Shown: piece after piece, positions 17,693 through 26,222 of the stretch
How positions within the stretch are numbered: the first letter of the stretch is position 1
How the letters are laid out: each line of letters opens with the position of its first letter
Source of the DNA: HTCC2207 sp002685195
Lineage (GTDB): Bacteria > Pseudomonadota > Gammaproteobacteria > Pseudomonadales > Porticoccaceae
DNA: 64,000 nt
Assembly: GCA_051201675.1 (NCBI GenBank)
Contig: CP179212.1
Span: 2,232,001-2,296,000, forward strand
Direction of reading: 5' to 3'
Notes under the pieces: model-generated
Databases searched by the model: none
The model's input: only the letters and a program-made list of their open reading frames with translations
What the model was told of the DNA's origin: nothing
Translations under genes and position numbers: made by a program

Positions 17693-18433
17693 CTAGTCGT
17701 ACTGACCTAGTTTGTTGATTCTAATGACCGCTTGAATCTCATGCACATAAGCCCCGCGTAACTCTGAGTAATCAATCAGACCTTCGGCCAACTGGTGCCC
17801 GGTAATTGGTTCTCCTGCGGAGCGAAGAGAGGCTCGGTCATTACGAAGGTCCACATAAGCACGATGAGTATTAATATTTTTCAAGTAAGATTTTATTGCA
17901 TCGCTTACTGAATCGAATTTGGCGACTTCATGAGTACTGCCTGCGTTTCGTCGCAATGGTACTAATCCACAGCCCTTTTGATAGCACCACTGACCAAAAA
18001 GATTGTTCGCCTGCACGGCAAATCGAGACGTTCCCCAAGCAGATTCCATAGCAGCTTGAGCCAAGGCTAAAGAGGCAGGCACTTGATCGACCCGAAGTAA
18101 TAGCTCTGCAACCTCTTTTTTTGTAGCTGACTCAGAATTAAGACGGTACTCCTTGGCAAGGTCCAAGATGAGCTTTCGATGAGACCGACTGTATTCTTGT
18201 TCGGAGAGATGCTTTAGTTCAGCAAGCTGCTCCCGTTGATTTTTTATGGTTGTATTCTGAGCCTGCACGAGGGGCAAAATATAATCAAAGAAGGCTGATT
18301 TTTTGGCTTTAACATTCTGATACTGGGTGAAGTCTGGCAGTGGGTTTTTATCCTGCTGTGATATGCCAACGACGACGACTGAGAGCGTCATAAATACGGT
18401 GATGATGACAACAAAGCGGTTAATATTATTCAC
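17693..18433 (-). CDS. Bax-like glucosaminidase (peptidoglycan hydrolase)
   Basis: A 246-residue protein of the Bax/FlgJ-like glucosaminidase family, which cleaves GlcNAc bonds in peptidoglycan. After an N-terminal membrane or signal segment (FVVIITVFMTLSVVVVGI) and a coiled linker, the catalytic domain carries VPASLALAQAAMESAWGTSRFA (catalytic Glu in AMES) and NNLFGQWCY. It continues with AKFDSVSDAIKSYLKNINTH and YSELRGAYVHEI. The start is GTG at 18433 with GAG nine bases before. It lies 39 bases after a small membrane-protein gene, probably co-transcribed. Confidence 0.88.
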   Translation of the reverse strand: MNNINRFVVIITVFMTLSVVVVGISQQDKNPLPDFTQYQNVKAKKSAFFDYILPLVQAQNTTIKNQREQLAELKHLSEQEYSRSHRKLILDLAKEYRLNSESATKKEVAELLLRVDQVPASLALAQAAMESAWGTSRFAVQANNLFGQWCYQKGCGLVPLRRNAGSTHEVAKFDSVSDAIKSYLKNINTHRAYVDLRNDRASLRSAGEPITGHQLAEGLIDYSELRGAYVHEIQAVIRINKLGQYD

Positions 18434-18472
18434 GGATTACTCAAAAAGGGCTTGGCTTGCACCACTGACCTG

Positions 18473-18718
18473 TTAAACCAACAGAAGAACATCAATTCCC
18501 AGCAATACAAACATACCACGCATAATCAGCTGCGTACGTTTATCTAAGTCGCTATAGGCTTTAGATAATCGATCTAGTTCGTCCTTAGCCAAATCGCCAC
18601 TCTGCTTAATCTGTTGGGCACCGTTTGCCAAAAGTGCAGATGCTGATACACCCGCCGTGGCAATACCAAATTTCTTAATAAAATTTCTTCTTCCTTGTAA
18701 TCCTTTATCAAGACCCAT
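18473..18718 (-). CDS. Small protein with Tat-like signal and C-terminal membrane segment
   Basis: An 81-residue protein of no family I recognise. It begins MGLDKGLQGRRNFIKKFG followed by a hydrophobic stretch, resembling a twin-arginine signal (RRNFIKK) ending near LLANGAQQ. A short charged helix (DLAKDELDRLSKAYSDLDKR) follows, and the last 17 residues are hydrophobic (MRGMFVLLGIDVLLLV), like a membrane tail. GGAG lies five bases before the ATG, so translation is likely. It sits just upstream of the Bax-like gene. Confidence 0.65.
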   Translation of the reverse strand: MGLDKGLQGRRNFIKKFGIATAGVSASALLANGAQQIKQSGDLAKDELDRLSKAYSDLDKRTQLIMRGMFVLLGIDVLLLV

Positions 18719-18815
18719 ACATACTCCGTTTAAAATGCCGTTGTTCAGATCAGTAGATTACATCAAAACCATGTAGATCACCATGACTATGCCCGATCAC
18801 TCAAGATTGAGATGC

Positions 18816-19304
18816 CTATTTAATCTCTATTTCAATAACCTTGGACATCACAGGAGGATTGTGAGGAATGTGGATATGATTACCCAAAACGAGCTGTAAC
18901 CGATGCGAGCCTGGAGGCAACTGAATCCTTGTGCTTGTCTGGCCCTTACCAAAATGCAACACCTGATCGCTTGCTGGCAACGGCTTAGTAAGATCTGGAA
19001 GTTCATTCATGTTAATCAGCAGATGATGGTGTCCTGAGTCAGGTACCGCAAGTCCTGCTGGAGACACCTTCATCCCGTTTAAGCCAAATTCAACGGCGAT
19101 ACCCTCGGAATCTGCGGCGTTAAATACTTGGCCATTCGTTGGCGATAAAAAATAGACCTGGGCATTTGCTGGAGACGATGAATTGGGCATTTCTGTCAAC
19201 TGCTCCGACATTACCGAGGGAATAATCGCAAGTGATAGCGCGACACTTGAAATAAGGTACACTACAAAAATAGGCATTCGTTGCCATCCTAAATATTTAA
19301 CCAT
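18816..19304 (-). CDS. DUF4399 secreted protein
   Basis: A 162-residue exported protein. After a signal segment (IFVVYLISSVALSLAIIPSVMS), the DUF4399 domain is clear: VYFLSPTNGQVF, VEFGLNGMKVSPAG, then DSGHHHLLIN, LHFGKGQTSTRIQLPPGSHRLQLVLGNHIHIPHNPPVMS and a final strand. The His-rich segments (GHHHL, NHIHIPHNPP) could bind metal (inference; the family has no established function). The ATG at 19304 is preferred to a TTG one codon earlier. A run of eight G residues on this strand (19309-19316) occupies the ribosome-binding position. Confidence 0.86.
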   Translation of the reverse strand: MVKYLGWQRMPIFVVYLISSVALSLAIIPSVMSEQLTEMPNSSSPANAQVYFLSPTNGQVFNAADSEGIAVEFGLNGMKVSPAGLAVPDSGHHHLLINMNELPDLTKPLPASDQVLHFGKGQTSTRIQLPPGSHRLQLVLGNHIHIPHNPPVMSKVIEIEIK

Positions 19305-19308
19305 CAAA

Positions 19309-19316
19309 CCCCCCCC
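19309..19316 (-). promoter_or_regulatory. Homopolymeric G8 tract at the ribosome-binding position
   Basis: On the minus strand eight consecutive G residues end four bases before the DUF4399 ATG, preceded by GGAG. Length changes in such tracts alter the spacing between Shine-Dalgarno sequence and start. It is either the actual ribosome-binding site or a slippery one. Confidence 0.4.
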
Positions 19317-19345
19317 ACTCCATTAGTGGTTATATCTAACATTAG

Positions 19346-19408
19346 AATGCCGTAAAGTTGATCGTGAAACAAGTAGAAACCGTAAGTAAACTCGTACCGT
19401 ACGGCATT
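19346..19408. promoter_or_regulatory. Spaced inverted repeat in the DUF4399 / hydrolase divergent region
   Basis: AATGCCGTA at 19346-19354 and its exact complement TACGGCATT at 19400-19408 lie 45 bases apart between the divergent DUF4399 and beta-lactamase-fold genes. This could be a pair of operator half-sites or a long hairpin stem; nothing else supports either. Confidence 0.3.
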
Positions 19409-19526
19409 TTCAGAGCCTTCTACGCTTGATTAGCTATGCCGAACATACTTATTCAGTTACTATTTAAGCGGCTTTGATTTACCGTTAAAAGCCACTAACG
19501 AAATTAAAAAAGAGGGGTGCTAAATA

Positions 19527-20828
19527 ATGTTCTCAAGAGGCTTGCTTGTCCTTCTAATTTTCATTTTTCCACTAGCTTATGGTGAGGATTTAAGAACCAT
19601 TAAACCTGAGCGTGTTGGCATGTCTAGCGAGCGATTAGCCAAAATTAAACCTCACATGCAACGGTATGTGGACGAAGGTAAAGTCGCAGGTATTCAAACA
19701 ATTATCGCTAGAAATGGAAAAATAGTGCACTTTGAGCAAGTAGGTACCCTAGATCTAGATACAGGCTCAGAGATGAAGCATGACTCATTATTTCGTATCG
19801 CATCTATGACAAAGCCAGTGGCGACTACCGCAGCAATGATACTTTTTGAAGAGGGGAAGTTACTGTTAGATGATCCTGTTGAAAAGTATTTACCTGCCTT
19901 TAAAGATAAAAAGGTATTGGTGGATGGCGAATTGGTCGACGCTACACATCCATTTACTGTTCGAGAGCTGATGAGCCACACTGGGGGCCTCACCTATGGG
20001 ATTTTTGGTAACTCGCCTATCGATCAACAATATCGTGAAGCCATGTTTGGGGAAAACAATAGGTTTAATTTTAGGAGCATCGCCAATAATGATACTCCGG
20101 AGAGCCAACTCAAAACATTAGATGATTTGGTAACCGCCATCGGGCCAATTCCTTTGCAATATCAACCAGGCACCCAATGGGTATACAGCTTATCGGTGGA
20201 CATCTTAGGTGCAGTTATAGAAAAAGTGTCCGGGCAACCGCTCGATATCTTTATGGAAGAAAAATTGTTTCAGCCGCTAGGGATGAAAGACACTTTTTTT
20301 GAAGTGCCCAAGGATAAATTAAACCGATTTGGGACTCTCCACACGATCGATCAGACTGGAAAACTAATTGTCGTCGACCGTCCAAAAACTAGTGATTTTG
20401 CTAATAATGTGTCATTTCTCTCTGCAGGAGGCGGCCTCGTAAGCACTGCTTCGGACTACATTAGATACGCTCAAATGATGCTCAACGGTGGAGAGCTCAA
20501 CGGCGTTAGAATCCTAAGCCCTACCACAATCGATTTAATGACTCGCAATCAACTAACTTATGATCAGCAGCTCAAATATGACCCAAGACCGGGAATAGCA
20601 GGAACAACCGGTTTTGGTTTAGGTTTTGGTCTTAAAACGGAAGCTCCCAAGACAGCTTCAGGCTCCAAAGGAAACTTTAGATGGGCCGGTATATTTGGCA
20701 CGGATTTTTGGTGTGACCCCAAAGAGAACTTAACCGCTATCCTTTTGATGCAGATGATCCCCTACCCTCAAAATGTTAGGGCAGAATTCAAAAATCTTAC
20801 GTACCAAGCGATTACAGAAATGAACTAA
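19527..20828 (+). CDS. Beta-lactamase-fold serine hydrolase (class C / EstB-like)
   Basis: A 433-residue secreted protein (signal peptide to about LAYG-E). The class C-type catalytic set is present: SMTK at residues 93-96 (nucleophile and base), the Tyr of WVYSLSVDILG, and a C-terminal FRWAGIFGTDFWCDP block replacing the KTG box. MSHTGG lies between. This arrangement is typical of EstB-like esterases and D-aminopeptidase relatives rather than true antibiotic-hydrolysing enzymes. It converges with the MFS gene with only a 12-base gap, which leaves no room for a separate terminator. Substrate unknown. Confidence 0.9.
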   Translation: MFSRGLLVLLIFIFPLAYGEDLRTIKPERVGMSSERLAKIKPHMQRYVDEGKVAGIQTIIARNGKIVHFEQVGTLDLDTGSEMKHDSLFRIASMTKPVATTAAMILFEEGKLLLDDPVEKYLPAFKDKKVLVDGELVDATHPFTVRELMSHTGGLTYGIFGNSPIDQQYREAMFGENNRFNFRSIANNDTPESQLKTLDDLVTAIGPIPLQYQPGTQWVYSLSVDILGAVIEKVSGQPLDIFMEEKLFQPLGMKDTFFEVPKDKLNRFGTLHTIDQTGKLIVVDRPKTSDFANNVSFLSAGGGLVSTASDYIRYAQMMLNGGELNGVRILSPTTIDLMTRNQLTYDQQLKYDPRPGIAGTTGFGLGFGLKTEAPKTASGSKGNFRWAGIFGTDFWCDPKENLTAILLMQMIPYPQNVRAEFKNLTYQAITEMN

Positions 20829-20840
20829 AAGCGACTCAAC

Positions 20841-22166
20841 TTATTCGCCGCCCTTAGCTAATTCTAAATTCCTTTTTTCTGCAGCTGCCCAATCTTTGGG
20901 TAGCACCCGAGCAACAACCAAAAAGCTGAGTACTGATGGAATAAACATTAAACAGGTTACCGTCAACGCATAACGCGTTGACTCAAGGTCAGCACTACTA
21001 TCTTTAAAGACATCAATCATCCAACCTGTGATCGTGGGTCCGCCACCCAAAGCTACTAGATTAAGAATAAAAAAGAATAAAGCTGTCGACATTGCCCTCT
21101 GATTAATAGGGGCTAATGTTTGTGCTATAGCAAAGCTTGGCCCAAGATACATGCCCATAAAGAGCAAAAATAAAGTAGTCAGTATTAAGTGAGCCTCGAT
21201 TGAAGGAACCCAAAAACTAGCAATGCCTATGGGTAAACATAAGGAAATAGCAATTGCCGGAAGCCATCCGTACACTCGAATATTTTTCGCTCCCCACTTA
21301 TCGGCAAGCCTTGCACCCAAATACGTCCCACCAGCATAAGTAGTGCCATTAATGATACCCAAAATGATAAGGAGGGTCTGGAAATTAAAATCAGGATTAA
21401 GCAGTAATAAATATTTTGTCTGCCAAGCAGAAAATGAATAGGAAACAAAAGACCCAAAAGCAATACCGAAGCACATCCACCACCAGGATGGGATCTTTAA
21501 TAATGTTACTAATGATTCCATAAATGGTGGCTGCACTACGTTTGTATTGCTATCAAATTCCATTGCACCACGAACAGGTTCCCGCAGCACTAGCCTCACA
21601 ACAACGGCTAAACCAATTCCGGTAATTCCAAGTAACACAAAAATTCTACGCCAGTTAACTTCTTCGCCTGAGGAACCTACCAAGGATGCCGTAACAAAAT
21701 AAGCGGCCATTACTCCCAATGGGATGCCCATAGAATAAACACCAAGAGCACCCGCTCTTTCTTCTTTAGGATACAAATCGGAGATAATAGAATGTGACGC
21801 AGGGCTACCTCCTGCCTCTCCGATACCGACACCCATTCGAGCAAGGCCGATTTGCAAAAAGTTACCAGCCAGACCAAATAGAGCTGTGAATCCACTCCAA
21901 GTCGCCAATGCGATAGACAGAATATTAACTCGACTGTAGCGATCTGCTAACCAAGCGATGGGTATAGCAACAACGGTATATAAAGCAGCAAAAAGAAGCC
22001 CAGTAAGCATACCCATCTGAGTATTCGTAAGATCCAAATCTTTTTGTATAAAAGGGGCCAAAATTCCAACAATTTGCCGATCAATGAAATTAAAACTATA
22101 TACCAAGGTCAGTAGTATCAAGACAAATGTTCGGTAATTTTTACTCGGATTATGTTGGTTGGTCAT
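20841..22166 (-). CDS. MFS transporter, spinster-like
   Basis: A 441-residue major facilitator with 12 predicted membrane helices. The helix 1 sequence (VYSFNFIDRQIVGILAPFIQ) and the loop 2-3 motif (ADRYSRVNILSIAL) are typical of the spinster-like subgroup, as is GIGEAGGSPASHSIISDLYP in helix 4. The central loop and second half (ARLADKWGAKNIRVYG) keep the repeated motif A. Such proteins export or import small lipids, sugars or drugs; the substrate cannot be read here. The nearest same-strand neighbour upstream is the S41 peptidase, 244 bases away. Confidence 0.92.
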   Translation of the reverse strand: MTNQHNPSKNYRTFVLILLTLVYSFNFIDRQIVGILAPFIQKDLDLTNTQMGMLTGLLFAALYTVVAIPIAWLADRYSRVNILSIALATWSGFTALFGLAGNFLQIGLARMGVGIGEAGGSPASHSIISDLYPKEERAGALGVYSMGIPLGVMAAYFVTASLVGSSGEEVNWRRIFVLLGITGIGLAVVVRLVLREPVRGAMEFDSNTNVVQPPFMESLVTLLKIPSWWWMCFGIAFGSFVSYSFSAWQTKYLLLLNPDFNFQTLLIILGIINGTTYAGGTYLGARLADKWGAKNIRVYGWLPAIAISLCLPIGIASFWVPSIEAHLILTTLFLLFMGMYLGPSFAIAQTLAPINQRAMSTALFFFILNLVALGGGPTITGWMIDVFKDSSADLESTRYALTVTCLMFIPSVLSFLVVARVLPKDWAAAEKRNLELAKGGE

Positions 22167-22410
22167 TGGAATCTCTTCTTTCTAGTTATTTATGTTAATA
22201 AGCCCCAGCACTAAATAATGGTAAATTTAGTAGCGCACAAGTATACACAGAGGGGCAACCGAGCACATCACTCCCATTAGATTTGCAGTGTTTTATACTC
22301 TTTTATACAAACGAATGTGTTGGGAGTCACATATTACATAGAATTTTGCAGAAGAAGGGACTAAAAGAGTTCGGCAACCGCGCACTACTTTGCAAGGCTG
22401 CCTTTCTATA

Positions 22411-24021
22411 TTATCTGACAACTTTCCCTAATTTAGGCTGAATCAATTTGCCCGACACCGCAGATAGTGGGTGTAACTTACCCGCTCCCGAATCTTTATC
22501 GTAAGAAGTTAGTGCAGAGTTGGCATCCACCGGGCAGGCTCCAGTTTCGATGTAGCTTAACGCAGCTGATAAGCGCCCTTCATTGGAATCGCCCAGTAAA
22601 TTAGAAAGATCATCAGGCACAGTGCAGCCCGTCACCTCTGCACCTGAAAGATCAGCGCTGGCAACAGGGAAAAATCCGTCGCTATAATCCCCAAATCCTT
22701 TCTCGTTAGAGCCTTTAAATTGAATGGTGCTGTAAGTGGTTCCGCAATTATCTAACGCATACCAACCATAAGGTTTACCGCGTGTCGCCTCACCGATGAG
22801 GATAACTTCAACATCGACACCTCTTAATCCGTTGATGACCGCCTCACTTGCTGAGGCTGTACCTCTACTTGAGAGCACAAATACTCTAGACAAGCCAAGA
22901 TACGGTAGTGTCGCTCCAGCTGGTGTTGGATCAGTTGGCGCGTCAAACCCTGCGGCAGTGGAATAGAATCTTGAGGGCTCCAATACATTATTGTTAATGG
23001 GATCTCTCTCTGTGTATTTGTCATTAAAGGTGAGCTCATCAAAAACTCGACCCTCGGAAGCAGGGCCGGCGACCATATAAGCAAGTTCCGCAGCGATGGT
23101 TAAGTAACCTCCTCCGTTGTATCTAAGATCAACGACCAGTTCGTCTACGTCCTCCGCTTTAAGCTCATTAATAGCATTTATTAACTGTGTCTCTGCAGGT
23201 TTTATGTGAGAATTAAATGTGAAATAACCCACTTTAGAGCCCGCAACATCAAATGTACCGACATTCTTCACTGGCATAGAGGTCGTCTCTGCACTAACCA
23301 TCGTAAAAGTGCGCTCTTCGATAGCATTAAGATCTTTGACAACAAACGTGTGTGACTCGCCCACAGCTACTGGGAACAAACCAGCATTCAATGCGTCCAC
23401 ATTGTCACTATCTTCGATATTCTCCCCATCAATGGAAATGATTTCCGCGCCACGAGATAAATTATTATCTGAAGCGGGTGTATTGGGTTCGTTATAACCG
23501 ACGACTATTTTACGAGGAGGTGAGCTTTCGATAATAAAAAATCTCACGCCGTATCCAGCAGACACTCCAGAGTAATAATTATTATATTCCTCAGTGTCTT
23601 GGCTATAGTGGAACTGATCTTTAGGATTCCCAGTAGGTGATAGGCCTTCAGTTACCATTAGGTCAAAATAATCTTCTGCACTACTTACTGTACCCGGGTC
23701 AATATCTGGCAATTCTGAATACCATAGATAGGTATCGTTGCTGTAAGAGCGAATCCAAAAGTTCTCGTCAGTGACATCTCCTTGAGTATCACTGTAGCCA
23801 CCGGTCGTGCGAGGGTTTGCACAAATATTTCGCATGGAATCCAATCGCCAGTCATCATACTCTCCAGCTACCCAACCAGATCCTGGATCAACTACTACGG
23901 GGGGGGCAGTTGTTTCACCGCCCCCGCCCCCACCACCACAGGCAACGAGTAAAGCGGCAACGATAACTGTGCTAGAGTATTTGATAAATGAAATAATCTT
24001 CTGGCCTAACGAAATTCTCAT
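22411..24021 (-). CDS. S41 family peptidase lipoprotein with PDZ domain
   Basis: A 536-residue serine peptidase related to C-terminal processing proteases. It has a lipoprotein signal (VIVAALLVAC) followed by a poly-Gly/Pro/Val linker. A PDZ region lies around residues 165-240 (VVGYNEPNTPASDNNLSRGAEIISIDGENI). The protease core has DELVVDLRYNGGGYL, the nucleophile Ser 390 in TASASEAV with Glu 393, and Lys ~416 in RGKPYGWYAL. The ATG at 24021 has AAGGA nine bases before and is preferred to an ATG 12 codons earlier. The linker is encoded by a C8 run (23899-23906). It lies downstream of two gamma-glutamyltransferase genes and may help degrade extracellular peptides. Confidence 0.92.
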   Translation of the reverse strand: MRISLGQKIISFIKYSSTVIVAALLVACGGGGGGGETTAPPVVVDPGSGWVAGEYDDWRLDSMRNICANPRTTGGYSDTQGDVTDENFWIRSYSNDTYLWYSELPDIDPGTVSSAEDYFDLMVTEGLSPTGNPKDQFHYSQDTEEYNNYYSGVSAGYGVRFFIIESSPPRKIVVGYNEPNTPASDNNLSRGAEIISIDGENIEDSDNVDALNAGLFPVAVGESHTFVVKDLNAIEERTFTMVSAETTSMPVKNVGTFDVAGSKVGYFTFNSHIKPAETQLINAINELKAEDVDELVVDLRYNGGGYLTIAAELAYMVAGPASEGRVFDELTFNDKYTERDPINNNVLEPSRFYSTAAGFDAPTDPTPAGATLPYLGLSRVFVLSSRGTASASEAVINGLRGVDVEVILIGEATRGKPYGWYALDNCGTTYSTIQFKGSNEKGFGDYSDGFFPVASADLSGAEVTGCTVPDDLSNLLGDSNEGRLSAALSYIETGACPVDANSALTSYDKDSGAGKLHPLSAVSGKLIQPKLGKVVR

Positions 24022-24371
24022 TGTCGAATCCTTATGATAATGATTAATACTGAGCAATTAGATCAAATTATAAAGTTTAGTTTAAGGTAAGAAATCAGGC
24101 AACTGTACTTTCGGTCAGGTAAGAAAACAAAATTATTGATTACAAAGTTAACATTAGGCTCGGAAGTATAGAAAATAATTTCTTTTAGTTTGGGGAACCC
24201 TTTTAGTAGATAGCCACAAATCAACCGATTAATTATTCTATTAACCATAGACTTTTTAAACTTTAAAGGTTTAAGTTTGAGGCCAAGAGTGCTAAATCTG
24301 AGATGAAATATGGCTAACGCTTACTAATACTCCAATACCAAAGGCAACTTATTAAACCGCGGCGGCCAATC
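24022..24371. other. 350-base intergenic stretch with a tandem TGAG element
   Basis: No coding potential is convincing: a 61-codon frame at 24063-24248 has no ribosome-binding site or protein-like composition. The stretch is AT-rich and contains two TGAG half-sites 21 bases apart (from 24278 and 24299), followed by TGGCTAAC. That arrangement recurs upstream of the TonB receptor at 51755. No terminator is seen after the glutamyltransferase gene. Confidence 0.5.
24276..24317 (-). promoter_or_regulatory. Tandem TGAG element, copy A (upstream of S41 peptidase)
   Basis: On the plus strand TTTGAGG at 24276-24282 and CTGAGAT at 24298-24304 place TGAG 21 bases apart, with GGCTAA at 24312-24317 after them. 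The copy lies about 255 bases upstream of the S41 start on the minus strand. The same spacing and similar surrounding bases occur at 51906-51945. Confidence 0.4.
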
Positions 24372-26150
24372 CTACTCAGCCACAGCGCCAGCACCCTGGC
24401 GACGAGGGTCTGAGGCACCGAGGATAACACTGTGAGGGCCCTTTTGAATACTTTGGGTTGCCCCCAATATTCTGGGGTTTTTAGCCACTGTATGGCCCAT
24501 ATTTCGTAACATTCGCAAGGTGTCGTTAGAAATCCCAGATTCAAAATAAACTTGATCCGGTAACCACTGGTGATGAATTCGTGGAACTGAAGAGGCCTCT
24601 GCGATTCCCATATCAAATGCCAAAACATTGAGCACAGTTTGCAGAACAACCGTGATAATCGTACTACCCCCAGGACTACCAGTTGCTAATGTAGGTTTGC
24701 CATCAGTATTGAATACGATAGTCGGAGTCATAGAAGATAAGGGTCGCTTTCCCGGTTCGATAGCATTAGCTACGCCACCAATCAGTCCAAAGCCATTTGG
24801 AGAGCCAACCTTTGCAGAGAAATCATCCATTTCATTGTTGAGTAAAAATCCAGCACCTGCCACTGAAATACCGCTTCCATATGAGAAGTTTAAAGTGGTG
24901 GTGCTACTAACCACGTTGCCCCACTTATCCCAGGTCGAGAAATGCGTAGTTTCAACGGACTCATTAGCTGCTAGATAACGTCCTTTTGACAATTCATCTG
25001 CATCGACGTCTAAACCGGGCTGAACATTAGATGAGAGTCCTGCTTTTTTCAGATCAATAGCCTCTCGTAGGGACGCAGCATATCGCTTGTCAATAAGTTG
25101 CTCGACTGGCACATCATAATAGTCAGGATCACCTAAATAAGCGCTACGATCAGCATAGGCACGACGCATTACCTCCACTAACCTATGGATATAAGCTGCG
25201 CTATTGTGTCCAAGTTGTTCAATATCCCAACCCTCAAGCATATTGAGCATCTGCACTAAATGTACGCCACCTGACGAAGGGGGAGGCATCGCGCAAACCT
25301 TATTAGCTTTATAATTGCCACACACCGGTTCTCGTGTCTCGACTCTGTAATTGTCTAGGTCTGCTCTAGTGATCAACCCGTTTGACCGTTTCATCTCTTG
25401 TAGCAGTAATTCTGCAGTTTTGCCTTGATAGAATCCCTCACGACCTCTGTCTCGAATTCGTCGCAAGGTGGCAGCAAGATCCGATTGCACAAACTTCTCA
25501 CCAGGCTGATAGAAATCTCCATTTTTCTTATAAAAATAGTCCCGTGAGGCCTTATTTTTACTCAGCCTTGAAGCCCTGGACTGAAGAGAAGTGGATAAAT
25601 CGACGCTAACATCAAACCCACTTTTAGCAAGCTTTATTGCAGGATTAATCACTTTAGATAAACTTAAAGAGCCGTATTCTTTATGGGCGTGGAGGAGCCC
25701 AGCAACGGTACCAGGCACCGCTGAAGAATTTATACTGAAGCGAGCGAGCTGATTATCAACATCGCCCTGAGCATCAAGGAACATATCGCGAGTTGCTCCT
25801 GATGGAGCCATCTCTCGGTAGTCTAAAGCAATGGTTTTTTCTTTATCTGCAAGATAAACCATCATAAACCCGCCACCTGCAAGATTACCCGCCCGAGGCA
25901 GGGTGACCGCAAGAGCAAAGCCAGTCGCTACTGCAGCATCTATTGCATTGCCTCCTTGGCTTAAAATCTCAGCTCCCACGGTACTTGCCAAAATTTCTTG
26001 AGAAACAACCATCCCCGATGATCCGTAAACCGAATGAAATCTAGATTTTGGATCGATAATGGCAGCTTCTTTGGACAATACCGAGAAACTAGTCCCTGCA
26101 AGAACTACAAAACTAAAGATCCAATTTGTTAAGATATTAGGCTTTTTCAT
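24372..26150 (-). CDS. ggt: Gamma-glutamyltransferase (glutathione hydrolase) 1
   Basis: A 592-residue Ntn-hydrolase precursor, exported by an N-terminal signal (IFSFVVLAGTSFSVLS). It cleaves gamma-glutamyl bonds, for example in glutathione, in the periplasm. The large-subunit segments GMVVSQEILASTVGAEILSQ, GGNAIDAAVATGFAL and LAGGGFMM match the family. Autocleavage should occur before Thr 401 in VETTHFSTWD, and the small subunit continues with NNEMDDFS, RPLSSMTPTIV and ATGSPGGSTII. All of these are canonical, so it is likely active. It lies 72 bases after a second, more divergent copy, presumably in one transcript. The ATG at 26150 is preferred over an upstream in-frame codon because it starts the signal peptide. 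Confidence 0.95.
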   Translation of the reverse strand: MKKPNILTNWIFSFVVLAGTSFSVLSKEAAIIDPKSRFHSVYGSSGMVVSQEILASTVGAEILSQGGNAIDAAVATGFALAVTLPRAGNLAGGGFMMVYLADKEKTIALDYREMAPSGATRDMFLDAQGDVDNQLARFSINSSAVPGTVAGLLHAHKEYGSLSLSKVINPAIKLAKSGFDVSVDLSTSLQSRASRLSKNKASRDYFYKKNGDFYQPGEKFVQSDLAATLRRIRDRGREGFYQGKTAELLLQEMKRSNGLITRADLDNYRVETREPVCGNYKANKVCAMPPPSSGGVHLVQMLNMLEGWDIEQLGHNSAAYIHRLVEVMRRAYADRSAYLGDPDYYDVPVEQLIDKRYAASLREAIDLKKAGLSSNVQPGLDVDADELSKGRYLAANESVETTHFSTWDKWGNVVSSTTTLNFSYGSGISVAGAGFLLNNEMDDFSAKVGSPNGFGLIGGVANAIEPGKRPLSSMTPTIVFNTDGKPTLATGSPGGSTIITVVLQTVLNVLAFDMGIAEASSVPRIHHQWLPDQVYFESGISNDTLRMLRNMGHTVAKNPRILGATQSIQKGPHSVILGASDPRRQGAGAVAE

Positions 26151-26177
26151 TAAGTTTTTTCCGTTATAAATACATGT

Positions 26178-26194
26178 TCCCTTCAACAAAGGGA
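26178..26194 (-). repeat. Short hairpin between the two glutamyltransferase genes
   Basis: TCCCTT at 26178-26183 pairs with AAGGGA at 26189-26194 around a five-base loop. There is no T-run, so it is more likely an mRNA-stability or attenuation hairpin than a terminator. Confidence 0.3.
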
Positions 26195-26222
26195 TGATAA
26201 TGTTAATTAATAAAACAAATAA

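Noticed and set aside
19527..20828. Antibiotic resistance beta-lactamase
   Set aside because: The KTG box is replaced by the FGTDFWCDP-type block of EstB-like esterases; no basis for calling resistance.
24063..24248. 61-codon frame in the S41/ggt intergenic region
   Set aside because: No ribosome-binding site, AT-driven composition, no recognisable feature.
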